From the NCBI RefSeq assembly GCF_002021815.1, contig NZ_CP019952.1, positions 2,015,001 through 2,079,000 on the forward strand: a stretch of 64,000 nt of DNA, in the 5' to 3' direction. Below are positions 16,114 through 24,140 of this stretch, one piece after another (position 1 is the stretch's first letter; each line of letters starts with the position of its first letter). Source of the stretch: Pseudomonas parafulva. GTDB lineage: Bacteria > Pseudomonadota > Gammaproteobacteria > Pseudomonadales > Pseudomonadaceae. Below the pieces are notes generated by a model. The model did not search any database and was not told the DNA's origin. It was given only the letters and a program-made list of their open reading frames with translations. The position numbers and the translations under genes are program-made.

Positions 16114-16616
16114 GCCCCTGGGTTGGCTTGGCGGCTGCCGTGGTCCTGGTGGCCAGCCACTGGGGCGCCTACGAGCACGGCCGAAGTGTAGAGCAGGCCC
16201 AGGCCGGCCAAGCCTCGGCCCAGCGCGATAGCGGCGACCGTCTTGCCGAGGTGATAGGTGAGCGTGGCGCTCGTCAGCAGGAACATCAACGCGCCCAATC
16301 GCAGGAGGAGGCGAGAGCCCATGCATACGAACAACACCAAGCGGCTAATGCTGACGCTGCTGGCGCCGATGCTGCTGGCCAGCGGCTGCGCAACGAAGGC
16401 GCCAAGCTCGCCGCCGCCGTCAGTTGCCCCGGCACGGATACCGCCGCTGTCGCCCGAGGCCAGGCAGCCACCCGCGCCGCCATGGTGCTCTCCGACCTGC
16501 TCGCACGGGCTGACGCTCGAGCGGGAGAGCTGGCGAAGGCTTATGACAAAGCCCGAATAGCGGGGGAGCAGTGCCAGCGAGAGTACGACGCCCTCTCGTC
16601 GACTGGACAGCGATAA
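16110..16616 (+). CDS. Rz-like inner-membrane spanin
   Basis: A 168-residue protein with an N-terminal membrane anchor (PWVGLAAAVVLVASHWGAYEHG) followed by a long charged Ala/Gln/Glu/Arg helical periplasmic region, as in i-spanins of the Rz/DUF2514 type. It overlaps the endolysin by ATGA. An Rz1-like lipoprotein is encoded inside it in another frame. Together they should fuse the inner and outer membranes in the last step of lysis. Confidence 0.8.
   Translation: MSPWVGLAAAVVLVASHWGAYEHGRSVEQAQAGQASAQRDSGDRLAEVIGERGARQQEHQRAQSQEEARAHAYEQHQAANADAAGADAAGQRLRNEGAKLAAAVSCPGTDTAAVARGQAATRAAMVLSDLLARADARAGELAKAYDKARIAGEQCQREYDALSSTGQR
16321..16560 (+). CDS. Embedded Rz1-like outer-membrane spanin lipoprotein
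   Basis: Read in the +1 frame relative to Rz and wholly inside it. 79 residues: MHTNNTKRLMLTLLAPMLLASGCATK gives a signal peptide with lipobox ASGC (Cys23), followed by a proline-rich stretch (APSSPPPSVAPARIPPLSPE), the hallmark of Rz1. AGGAGGCGAGAGCCC precedes the ATG. Nested Rz/Rz1 is known from lambda. The frame is open upstream to 16258, but the start at 16321 has the ribosome site and creates the signal. Confidence 0.8.
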   Translation: MHTNNTKRLMLTLLAPMLLASGCATKAPSSPPPSVAPARIPPLSPEARQPPAPPWCSPTCSHGLTLERESWRRLMTKPE

Positions 16617-16787
16617 AACCTACCAAGAAATTCGAAGGCTTCATGCAAAGAGAGCGGCCACCGGGAGTGCATCAACATCCCTGCTGACCGCCGGAAGGCC
16701 CCAAAGAATTAAAAAGGCACTCCAGCGATGCACTAAGTGGCTGATTTGTAAATATTATGCGGTACAATTGGTGGTGTCTGAGTCAGT

Positions 16788-17675
16788 TTACTTGGGTAAC
16801 CGATTTAATACTGCCATTAAGTTTTCATTCTTGTCTTCTATTTTCTGTGCGATCTCAGCAAGAACACTGCGAAAGGAACGGCGCTGGATTGTTGTTTCGT
16901 CAATTGAGATAACATGACCTAGGTCATAATCGTCTTCATTTCTCAATGTATGCCCTAGAGCAGGAACGTTAATAAAACCGATGAAGCTTCCAAGAATACC
17001 TACCGCTACCCCAAAGCAATCGTATCCTGGAGTTATAGTTACACACGAATTTTTGGACTGGTTAGCAATTAGCCACATCACGCGATGAAGGTCCGTTTGA
17101 GGCGCTTGCCATCGATCAAAGCATCGCACGTTAGGTTTGATTTTTCTAAAGTCGGTGGATTCTAGTATGATCCTTAGCTGTTCGTGATCCACCTGTTCTT
17201 TGAAGTCATTTCCATAAGCGAAGTACCCTGCACTAAGGGCAACCTTTGCTACGAACCTCAACGGCGCGTCTAGCTGAACACCAATACCTCCAATTTCGAT
17301 TTCCTTTCCTAGAAATTGATGTCTAGGAATATCTCGCCTTGAAACTACATCAAATAATTTTAGACCGTCTTTTTCAAATCTTGCTTGAACTTTTCGGCCA
17401 TTGAAGCGAGAATCTTTAGCAATGGGGCTTTGTGGCTTGTTGCTATTTCCGCGTTTGTCTAGCTCTGCCCTGTCAAAAAGAATATTAAAGTCGTTTGCCA
17501 GTGCAGCATCTGCTTTTGCAGCGCATCCGCTATTCGACTTTCTATCAACTTTTATACAGAAGCTGTTATTTCCCCCAAGTGAAAGTGGGACTATGTGTTC
17601 TAGCGATAGGTCGCTACTTTGACGGTTACTGTAGATGCAGTATCCCTCATCCTGCTTTGTCGTGTTTTGGGTCAA
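16788..17675 (-). CDS. HNH endonuclease domain protein
   Basis: A 295-residue protein. The HNH region lies near the N-terminus: CIYSNRQSSDLSLEHIVPLSLGGNNSF, with the His of LEHIVP as probable catalytic residue. The remaining 250 residues match no domain I know. It is clearly more AT-rich than its neighbours, a sign of transfer. The only start is TTG at 17675, 2 bp after the stop of the integrase remnant. HNH proteins at prophage ends can be homing, packaging or defence nucleases; here the large C-terminal part suggests a defence-type moron, but that is inference. Confidence 0.7.
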   Translation of the reverse strand: MTQNTTKQDEGYCIYSNRQSSDLSLEHIVPLSLGGNNSFCIKVDRKSNSGCAAKADAALANDFNILFDRAELDKRGNSNKPQSPIAKDSRFNGRKVQARFEKDGLKLFDVVSRRDIPRHQFLGKEIEIGGIGVQLDAPLRFVAKVALSAGYFAYGNDFKEQVDHEQLRIILESTDFRKIKPNVRCFDRWQAPQTDLHRVMWLIANQSKNSCVTITPGYDCFGVAVGILGSFIGFINVPALGHTLRNEDDYDLGHVISIDETTIQRRSFRSVLAEIAQKIEDKNENLMAVLNRLPK

Positions 17676-17677
17676 TT

Positions 17678-17861
17678 TTAAGGAACTCCATAGATTTTCC
17701 CCTTAGGACCGGCTTGGATATCCGCCGGCATCCATCTGTCGTATGCCCCCCAATCATAGTCCAGTCGCTTTGTCCCAAGTGCTTAGCCATCCACATAGGA
17801 TGTTCGCCTGCCGACGGCATCATCAAGGCGAGGGTGTGTCGGGTCTGATAGACGGCCGGTG
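17678..17861 (-). pseudogene. Phage integrase remnant (tyrosine recombinase C-terminus)
   Basis: The minus strand encodes APAVYQTRHT, then AGEHPMWMAKHLGQSDWTM, and after a frame change in a run of six G residues AYDRWMPADIQAGPKGKIYG and a stop. This is the C-terminal end of a phage tyrosine recombinase: Arg of QTRHT and Tyr of AYDRW are the usual catalytic residues, while the usual LGHSDW has Gln in place of His. One extra G would restore the frame. The N-terminal two thirds are absent. It lies 1.1 kb from attR, as expected for the prophage integrase. Confidence 0.75.
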
Positions 17862-18178
17862 CCGTACCCCAGCCTATCTCATCGCCGGATGCCCCATGGT
17901 TTTGCGGATCGGCTGATTACACGCTCAGCGCTCAAGCTTGCGTGCACCGTCAGCGCTTCAAAAGCAGAACGGAGCAGCGTCAACAAAAGGCCGGCCTGCG
18001 AATCCTCTGCAATACCATCGCTACCCATCAGCGCCAGGCAGGAACCTCTACCGACGGGTTCTCGGCGGATTGCTTGAAGAATGGCGGGCAGCCTCGCGAC
18101 AGCGCTTAAGCGAAGCCGAGTAGCAGGCCTGGCGTGCGAGTCTGTCTATAATGCCCTGACCAAATAAGGGTGCCCCCG
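17862..18178. other. Gap without a recognisable gene
   Basis: No convincing gene. An open minus-strand frame (17879-18028, 49 residues) has an ATG but no ribosome site or homology I can name. It may be decayed integrase upstream sequence. Confidence 0.4.
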
Positions 18179-18403
18179 ATGGACAAGGATAAATTTGCCG
18201 CTGCTATTGAGGCAGGCGAACCGCTGATCGAGCAGTCGATGGAAGCTCTCAAACGGTACTGGGAGGCCAGGGACTATGGCGCTCCACCTGATGAGCTAGA
18301 GCGTCTGCGGCTCCATTCCGAGTCCTTGGCCCAGGCGGTTTCTGACTATCAGCTTCGCACCGTCTCCAAGCTGATGGGCAACAAACTGCCCCCGCTGCAC
18401 TAG
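18179..18403 (+). CDS. Small hypothetical acidic protein
   Basis: A 74-residue helical protein starting MDKDKFAAAIEAGEPLIEQSMEALKRYWEARDYGAP. No signal peptide or membrane span. AAGGG lies ten bases before the ATG; an in-frame GTG at 18170 is possible. It lies 50 bp upstream of the SOS box of the UmuD-like gene. No family recognised; plausible as a small Pseudomonas prophage-end gene. Confidence 0.55.
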   Translation: MDKDKFAAAIEAGEPLIEQSMEALKRYWEARDYGAPPDELERLRLHSESLAQAVSDYQLRTVSKLMGNKLPPLH

Positions 18404-18451
18404 CTCACCCCGCTTGTCGGCAGTTGCCGGGCCTATAGCAGGCCACTACCA

Positions 18452-18471
18452 TACTGTTCATTCATACAGTA
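18452..18471 (+). promoter_or_regulatory. LexA (SOS) box
   Basis: TACTGTTCATTCATACAGTA fits the gammaproteobacterial LexA consensus: CTGT, eight AT-rich bases, ACAG, with the flanking TA on both sides. It ends 14 bp before the UmuD-like start codon, so this gene should be induced by DNA damage. Confidence 0.88.
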
Positions 18472-18485
18472 TGGAGGCCCTGCCA

Positions 18486-18851
18486 ATGAACACCGCCCTT
18501 GACTTCGAAATAGACGACATGCCCCAGCTCAGCCTGGACGATCTGATGCAGGTGCATGCGCCCTGGACCTACCTGGTCAAGATCGAAGGCGAGAGCATGC
18601 AGGGTATTGGAATGTATTCCGGCGACCTACTGGTCGTTGATCGAAGCGTCGAGGCCAAGCACGGCGACATCGTGATCGCGGCGGTGAACGGCGAGCCGGT
18701 CTGCAAGCGGATGTGCCATGAGCACGGTGTGCTGGTCCTGCGGTCGGAGAACCCCAAGTACCCATCCAGGTACATCATGGAGGGGGATACTTTCGAGGTG
18801 TGGGGTGTTGTCCGGTTCAGCGTGCGGGATCATGATCGTGTTGCGGGGTAG
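18486..18851 (+). CDS. UmuD-like S24 protein of UmuD-prime size
   Basis: A 121-residue protein of the UmuD/LexA S24 family. EGESMQ holds Ser37 and GEPVCKRM holds Lys74; the 37-residue spacing equals Ser60-Lys97 of UmuD. It starts at the point where processed UmuD-prime would start: the N-terminal arm with the cleavage site is missing. The ATG at 18486 follows GGAGG by eight bases, and an extension upstream would have to translate the SOS box. No umuC follows, only attR. It could supply a ready UmuD-prime subunit to a host UmuC or act in SOS signalling; its exact partner is unknown. Confidence 0.8.
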   Translation: MNTALDFEIDDMPQLSLDDLMQVHAPWTYLVKIEGESMQGIGMYSGDLLVVDRSVEAKHGDIVIAAVNGEPVCKRMCHEHGVLVLRSENPKYPSRYIMEGDTFEVWGVVRFSVRDHDRVAG

Positions 18852-19003
18852 GGAATTCGGGTCGGCAGAACGCCGGAGACAGGCAAAAGCCCGAGGGGAG
18901 ATTTTCGGGGGATTGTTGAATCGGGTATGGCACAGTGCGGCACCGTTTGCAGCGAGCGACCGCTCAAGGCCTTGATCCGTAAGGCTTTATGTCTGTACTG
19001 CAC

Positions 19004-19050
19004 GCATGGGGTGCAAGGGGTCGAGTGTTCGAATCACTCCGTCCCGACCA
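19004..19050 (+). other. attR: 3' part of tRNA-Pro(GGG)
   Basis: 47 bp reproduce the 3' part of a tRNA gene: part of the anticodon arm (loop ATGGGGT, anticodon GGG, stem GCAAG), variable loop, T arm GAGTG-TTCGAAT-CACTC, acceptor strand CGTCCCG, discriminator A and CCA. The 5' half is missing, and CACGC stands where the matching stem strand CTTGC is needed. Integrases restore the tRNA at one end and leave a 3' copy at the other, so this is the right prophage boundary; the intact tRNA should lie beyond the left edge of the window. Confidence 0.85.
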
Positions 19051-19066
19051 TTATATTCAATGACTT

Positions 19067-19095
19067 AGGCCATTTCCGAAAGGGGTGGCCTTTTT
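19067..19095 (+). terminator. Former tRNA-Pro terminator
   Basis: AGGCCA (19067-19072) pairs with TGGCCT (19086-19091), followed by a T-run. It stands 17 bp after the tRNA 3' end, as expected of the original tRNA gene. Confidence 0.75.
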
Positions 19096-19445
19096 CATGT
19101 GCGTGACTTTTACGTAACTTCTCAGGTTGTTACGCCTGCTTCCTCTTCAAAATAGTTAGCACAGGCACGCACGAACCTGTGACCGACAGTTCATTTGCTG
19201 CCTCTAAGCCTTGGGCAGTGGCAATTGAGAATGCCTGGATACTCCAGGTGTGAATTGCGGTCACCTTTGACCAGCGGGCTGGCGAGTACCGTGCTTATAG
19301 CTGTACGGGGTGTCGGGCGCGTATGGGTAAATGAGCCGGTCGTCAGGTGTTTTCCTGTAATACCGCTTTGAAGTTGCGCCATCCAGACAGAGAGCTACCT
19401 TCTAGGTTCACCATTCGAGTACGACTTAAGTCGGAGGAGGCTGGT
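19096..19445. other. Gap with no recognisable gene
   Basis: 350 bp with no frame that has both a ribosome site and a protein-like sequence. A strong GGAGGAGG near its end belongs to the pseudogene that follows. Confidence 0.4.
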
Positions 19446-19739
19446 ATGCGGCGCCGTGGCAGCGTTTATTGGGGATGGCTGATGTGAATCTCCATCACCG
19501 AGTACACGAAGAAGTGTTGAACGACGGTACATACATTGATGTGCAGGTATGTCTCTCGCGCACAGGCAGCACTCAATTGTTCATAGGCATTTACGCCTCA
19601 GGAGGCTTACCGATCCTGGAAGATGCGTTCAACTCGACCCGGAGAATCCATGACCAGAGCCTTGGCTTGGGGGGTAGGTCGGGCACGCGGTATAGCCATC
19701 GATCAGAATGGCGAATTTGATCAGCTAGGCTCTGCGTGA
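19446..19739 (+). pseudogene. Frameshifted small Pseudomonas-type gene
   Basis: A strong GGAGGAGG precedes the ATG at 19446, but that frame stops after 13 codons. The next frame carries ADVNLHHRVHEEVLNDG, then VQVCLSRTGSTQLFIGIY, and near 19650 coding moves back to the first frame with ESMTRALAWGVGRARGIA up to the stop at 19739. One added G near 19471 and one lost C near 19648 would give a continuous protein of about 97 residues. I recognise the general style of small Pseudomonas proteins but no function. It lies 400 bp outside the prophage end. Confidence 0.5.
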
Positions 19740-20095
19740 AAGGTTATCTGGCTAATCGACTGCGATCTTAGCCCTTCGAATCAAGCGCAGCGCGAAGTGG
19801 GCGGATTGTCTTTTGATTTATCAATGAACTTGAGCCTAACCCCCGACTTGGTGAGTCCGCCAAAACCACATCCCGGCTTGAGCGTTTTGCCAAGTACATC
19901 GCGCATCAGCTCTTTTGAGCGCTTGCCCGACCAAAATATGAGGTTGGCGATCAGCGTTGAATCGAGAGCTCAGTGGACTTGACCAGTCAGTTGCACATTG
20001 GTTTGAAGCAGGTGCGCAAGCATGGCTACCCTGCCGAGTACACGTGCATGTAAGCTTGGATGCCCACACAGATAATTGCAAACAGGAGGTTCGAT
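19740..20095. other. Gap with no recognisable gene
   Basis: 356 bp without a supported gene. Open frames are present on both strands but lack ribosome sites and look like chance translations. Confidence 0.4.
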
Positions 20096-20266
20096 ATGAG
20101 CAAGGTAGCCAAACCATTTTACTTCGCTGCAATGCCGCTGCTCGCCGTAGGTGCGGCGTTTGCCGCCGTGGGCGCATCGGGGCAGGCCGCTTTTGGCTAC
20201 ACTGCAGTGGGGATGCTGGTGCCTGGGATGGCATTATTGATCGCCGGGTATCGTCGGCGTTCATGA
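20096..20266 (+). CDS. Small two-helix membrane protein
   Basis: A 56-residue protein with two hydrophobic segments (about 7-27 and 31-50), a basic start MSKVAKP and a basic end YRRRS, suggesting both ends in the cytoplasm. A perfect AGGAGGT lies five bases before the ATG, which selects this start over the upstream one at 20060. No family recognised. Confidence 0.65.
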   Translation: MSKVAKPFYFAAMPLLAVGAAFAAVGASGQAAFGYTAVGMLVPGMALLIAGYRRRS

Positions 20267-20441
20267 AGGCTTGCAAGCGGGTGAATACTGGCTTCTTGCA
20301 GACCAGATAGATCCACGCGCAGGCTTCACCGCCGGCGCTTCAGTTGCCACCAAATCAAGCAGTCTGCAAGGAATGTCGGCTGTGGTGCCGAGTGCTTAGT
20401 GATGTCCAAGGCGGCAGGCAAGCCTGCCACCTTCGAACGGC

Positions 20442-21275
20442 TTACTTCCAGTCACCGCCTTCAACAATCACCGCAGCAGGATCGGTATCGGCCGCCAGTT
20501 GTGCACGCACGTACTGATCATACAACTTGAGCAGGTACTTCTCCTTGCCCAGGCTCGCCAGTTCGGTATTGACCCACTGTTGCAGCTCGGCATTGCCCTT
20601 TTTCACCGCTGGCGCGATCGGCGCTTCGTCGCCTAGTTTCTGCGGCAATAGGCGATAGCCCGGGTTCTGCTTGGCCCATCCGAACAGCACCAGGTTGTCT
20701 TGCGCATAGGCGTCACCGCGACCATTTGCCAGCGCTTGCAAGGATTCAGAGTTTTTCTCGAACTTGAGCAGCTTCCAGTCCGGGTGATTTTTCGTCAGCC
20801 ACACGTCAGCAGTTGTTCCTGCAGTCACAATGACGGTTTTGCTTGCCAGGTCATCCAGGCGTTGGACCGTGCTTTTCTCCGGTACCAATGCCTGCACCGC
20901 CACACGCAGGTTAGGGTTGGTGAAATCCACTACCTGAGCGCGCTCGGGCGTCACGGTCATGTTGGCCAGGATCAAGTCCACCTTGTCGCTTTGCAGAAAC
21001 GGAATGCGACTAGCTGGCTCTACCACGACGAATTCGATCTTTTTTTCATCGCCCAGCAGATCCTTTGCAAAGCGGCGGCCAAGGTCCGTGTCGAAGCCAA
21101 CGTAATCGCCTTGTTCGTTGACAAAACCGAAGGGGGGCTTGTCGCTGAATACGCCTACGATCAATTTATCCCGAGCTTTTATCTTATCCAGATACCCTTC
21201 AGCGTGGGCAGCGGCGCTGCCGATTAGCAGACCGACAGCCAGCAGTGGAAAAACGAGGGCAGATTTTAGTTTCAC
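20442..21275 (-). CDS. ABC transporter substrate-binding protein, polar amino acids
   Basis: A periplasmic SBP_bac_3 protein of 277 residues. Signal peptide MKLKSALVFPLLAVGLLIGSAAAHA. The mature part has family marks: LIVGVFSDKPPFGFVNEQGDYVGFD, DLILANMTVTPERAQVVDFTNP and the GTTADVWL loop. It resembles glutamate/aspartate binders (DYVGFDTDLGRR); the ligand cannot be fixed from sequence. It is the last gene of a four-gene operon and overlaps the ATPase by ATGA. Confidence 0.85.
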   Translation of the reverse strand: MKLKSALVFPLLAVGLLIGSAAAHAEGYLDKIKARDKLIVGVFSDKPPFGFVNEQGDYVGFDTDLGRRFAKDLLGDEKKIEFVVVEPASRIPFLQSDKVDLILANMTVTPERAQVVDFTNPNLRVAVQALVPEKSTVQRLDDLASKTVIVTAGTTADVWLTKNHPDWKLLKFEKNSESLQALANGRGDAYAQDNLVLFGWAKQNPGYRLLPQKLGDEAPIAPAVKKGNAELQQWVNTELASLGKEKYLLKLYDQYVRAQLAADTDPAAVIVEGGDWK

Positions 21276-22033
21276 GATGCATTCCTCTTGGGCAGATTTT
21301 CTACATAGGAAAACTTCTCCAGAAACTGCTGCGCGCGTGCGGTCTGCGGGGAGCTGAAGAATGTTTCAGGGTTACTCTGTTCAGTGATACGACCGCCGTC
21401 CATGAAGAGGATCCGGTCAGCCACTGCGCGGGCAAAGGCCATTTCATGCGTGACGATCAAAAGCGTCATGCCACTGTCGGCCAGGTCCAGAATCACCTCC
21501 AGCACCTCCTTGACCATTTCCGGGTCGAGGGCGGCAGTGACCTCATCGAACAGCATGACCTTAGGGCGCATGCACAGGGCACGGACAATCGCGATTCGTT
21601 GTTGCTGACCGCCTGACAACTCGCGTGGCCAGGCATCGCGTTTGTCCAGCAGCCCAACCCGCGCGAGCAGCGTTTCGGCTTGGGCGCGCACTTGGTGAAC
21701 GGGGCGTTTTTGCACGCTGACAGGGCCCAGCGAAATATTGTCAAGCACGGTCATGTGCGGGAACAGGTGATAGCTTTGAAATACCATGCCTATCTCTTGG
21801 CGCACCGCACGCCAACCGCCATTGCCGGGCAATTGGCGTCCAGCAAAGCGGTATGTTCCCGCGTGGCCCAGTTCGAGGCCATTCAAGCAGCGCAGCAAGG
21901 TACTTTTGCCGCAGCCGCTAGGGCCGAGAATCACCACTACCTCACCCTCACGAACGGACAGGTCGATATCGTTTAAAACCGGATTACTGCCAAAGTTCTT
22001 GGAGAATCCCGCCAGTTCAATCAATGCAGTCAT
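21272..22033 (-). CDS. Amino-acid ABC transporter ATP-binding protein
   Basis: A GlnQ-type ATPase of 253 residues. Walker A GPSGCGKST, Q-loop Q in MVFQSYHLFPH, signature LSGGQQQR, Walker B VMLFDEVTAALD and switch His in LIVTHEMAFA are all present. The start at 22033 overlaps the upstream permease stop by ATGA; a second ATG four codons upstream (22045) is possible. It powers the two permeases encoded before it. Confidence 0.9.
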   Translation of the reverse strand: MTALIELAGFSKNFGSNPVLNDIDLSVREGEVVVILGPSGCGKSTLLRCLNGLELGHAGTYRFAGRQLPGNGGWRAVRQEIGMVFQSYHLFPHMTVLDNISLGPVSVQKRPVHQVRAQAETLLARVGLLDKRDAWPRELSGGQQQRIAIVRALCMRPKVMLFDEVTAALDPEMVKEVLEVILDLADSGMTLLIVTHEMAFARAVADRILFMDGGRITEQSNPETFFSSPQTARAQQFLEKFSYVENLPKRNAS

Positions 22034-22689
22034 GAGTGATTCCATCGCCGTTCGAGCACACGCGACGCGGCTGACAGCGGATAACAGGCCAGAAAGAAGA
22101 ATGCGAAGAGAAACCCGTAGATCAGCATCGATTCATAGGTACGCTCGATGATCTGCTGTCCGATCTTGATCACGTCCACCACGCCAATCAGCACTGCCAG
22201 CGAACTCGTCTTGATTAGCCGCGTGAACACGTTGATCAGCGGGGGCGTCATTCTGCGCAAGGCTTGGGGCAGGAGCACTTTGACGTATAATTGCGGCAGG
22301 TTCAGGCCGATCGCCAGGCCCGCCTCACGTTGGCCGCGGGGTAGGGAGCGTAGCGCGCCACGGACCACCTCACCCACTTCGCAAGCGCCCCATAGCGACA
22401 GCACCAGCACAGCGCACCAAAATCCCGAAATACTCCATCCCAGAAAGATCGGCATACCGAAGAAAAACAGGTAAAGCCAGACCAGCACCGGTATGGCCCT
22501 GAACATCTCCAGGTAGACGATCAGCACAACGTCGATCCAGCGCACCTCCAAGTTGCGCACTACGCCGTAGAGCATCCCGCCCAAGCTGCTGAACACTATG
22601 GCCAGCAACGAGATTCCTAGTGTGCGGCCTATGCCGATCGCCAGTTGTGGCGCGGACACCCACAACAGATCAATGCCCGAACTGGCCAT
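22030..22689 (-). CDS. Amino-acid ABC transporter permease (second)
   Basis: A HisM/GlnP-type inner-membrane permease of 219 residues with about five hydrophobic segments. The EAA loop is seen as EAGLAIGLNLPQLYVKVLLPQAL, and TRLIKTSSLAVLIGV is also typical. It overlaps the first permease by 20 bp and the ATPase by 4 bp. The two permeases form the heterodimeric channel. Confidence 0.88.
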   Translation of the reverse strand: MASSGIDLLWVSAPQLAIGIGRTLGISLLAIVFSSLGGMLYGVVRNLEVRWIDVVLIVYLEMFRAIPVLVWLYLFFFGMPIFLGWSISGFWCAVLVLSLWGACEVGEVVRGALRSLPRGQREAGLAIGLNLPQLYVKVLLPQALRRMTPPLINVFTRLIKTSSLAVLIGVVDVIKIGQQIIERTYESMLIYGFLFAFFFLACYPLSAASRVLERRWNHS

Positions 22690-23335
22690 GTTGCAACCTC
22701 CTTTCTAACGTACGCAGCAGCAGCGATAGCGGCACGAACAGCAGAACGCAGAGCAGCGTCATGACCGCAAGCATTTCGTAGGTCTTGTAGTAAAGGGCGA
22801 TATAGTTCTTGGTGGTGTAGAGGATTTCCGGCACCGCTACAGCAGACACTACTGTGGTTTCCTTGAGCAGAAACACGAAGTTGGCGAACAGCGCCGGTGT
22901 ACTGAGGATGCCGGCCTGCGGCAGGATGACGTGGCGAAGCAACTGCCAGCGAGAAAGACCAATGGCCAGACCTGCCTCGATCTGGGCGGCAGGCACGGCG
23001 TCAATGCCCGCGCGCAGAATTTCCGTGAGGTAGGCGCCACCGAGGAAGGTCATGGCGATGATCGCCGAAGCGAACCCAGAGACCCGTATGCCGATGCTGG
23101 GCAAGGCGAAGTAGATGAAAAACAGTTGGATCAGCAGCGGCGTGTTCCGTGCAATTTCAACGTACACCCGCACCATCGGTTGAAGCACAGGCACTCGGAA
23201 CATCACAATCGCGGCGTTTAGAGATGCCACGCCGAGTGACGTGACGATGGCAATCAGCCCCACTTGTAATGTGACGCCGACTGCCGAAACGAACGCGGGT
23301 AAGGTGGACAGGGCGAAAGCAACATCGAAACTCAT
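22670..23335 (-). CDS. Amino-acid ABC transporter permease (first)
   Basis: A HisQ/GltJ-type permease of 221 residues and the first gene of the operon. Family marks are RNTPLLIQLFFIYFALP and the EAA loop IEAGLAIGLSRWQLLRHVILPQA. The ATG at 23335 is preferred because it begins directly at the periplasmic N-terminus; an extension to 23368 is open. Gene order permease-permease-ATPase-binding protein is unusual in that the binding protein comes last. Confidence 0.87.
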   Translation of the reverse strand: MSFDVAFALSTLPAFVSAVGVTLQVGLIAIVTSLGVASLNAAIVMFRVPVLQPMVRVYVEIARNTPLLIQLFFIYFALPSIGIRVSGFASAIIAMTFLGGAYLTEILRAGIDAVPAAQIEAGLAIGLSRWQLLRHVILPQAGILSTPALFANFVFLLKETTVVSAVAVPEILYTTKNYIALYYKTYEMLAVMTLLCVLLFVPLSLLLRTLERRLQHGQFGH

Positions 23336-23558
23336 TATGTGAAACCGACAGGAAGTTGACCAAGTCATAGGCCGCTGCCCAGTAGTGCGCAGTGACAGCC
23401 CAGTAGGTGAAATGACTTGTTACATCGAAGTCACCTGTCAGAATCTAATGGAATAAAAGAAATTACTTAAATATCTTTTATGAATAACAATATGCCATCA
23501 CCTAGCGCCTACCGAGCGATGGTGCCATTCAGGAGGGTATTAGACTGGAGCGTCTGCT

Positions 23559-23975
23559 TCATGGGACATCAGGGTAGGCGAGCCCGCAAGCATGTACGAA
23601 ACAAAGCTTGTTGCCCTCAATATCCCTACAGTAGGCACCGTAGTAATCCTGCCCATACTGCGGCCTAAACCCAGGTGCGCCTTCATCCTGAGCACCCATC
23701 GCCAACGCTGTGCGCCATGCCGCCTGCACCTGATCCTGTGAGCTGGCGGCAAAGCTTATTTGCACGCCGTTGCCCCATGTCGCAGGCAGTCCGTTGAATG
23801 GCAGTTGCACATAGAACTGCGGCCATTCCCTGTCCGGCCGTTGCCATCCAGCGCCGCAGGGGCCGCCATCGTGGTTGTCGGGCATGCGGACAAGCCCCAG
23901 GGTGGCGAGTACGGCATCGTAGAACCTGATCATGGCCGGCAGGTCCCGAGCACCGAGCTGAATGTGGCTGAACAT
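23559..23975 (-). CDS. VOC-family (glyoxalase/bleomycin-resistance fold) protein
   Basis: A 138-residue protein. MFSHIQLGARDLPAMIRFYDAVLATLG is the typical VOC opening, with His4 as a metal-ligand position, and YYGAYCRDIEGNKLCFVHA is the typical ending, with Glu as the last ligand. GGAG lies before the ATG. Members include glyoxalases, dioxygenases and antibiotic-binding proteins; the substrate is unknown. Confidence 0.82.
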   Translation of the reverse strand: MFSHIQLGARDLPAMIRFYDAVLATLGLVRMPDNHDGGPCGAGWQRPDREWPQFYVQLPFNGLPATWGNGVQISFAASSQDQVQAAWRTALAMGAQDEGAPGFRPQYGQDYYGAYCRDIEGNKLCFVHACGLAYPDVP

Positions 23976-24140
23976 AAACGCTCCAGAAGACCTGTTGATC
24001 GACAGCAGTTACACACAGCTCATCTGAGAAACGCAATGCCATCACTCACCAAGCCGAACTTCACACTACGGTGTCCTGCCCCAGCGAGCTTCAGTCTGAC
24101 CGCCGATGCGGTGTTGCGCCAAGTAGCGCTCATGTAGCCC

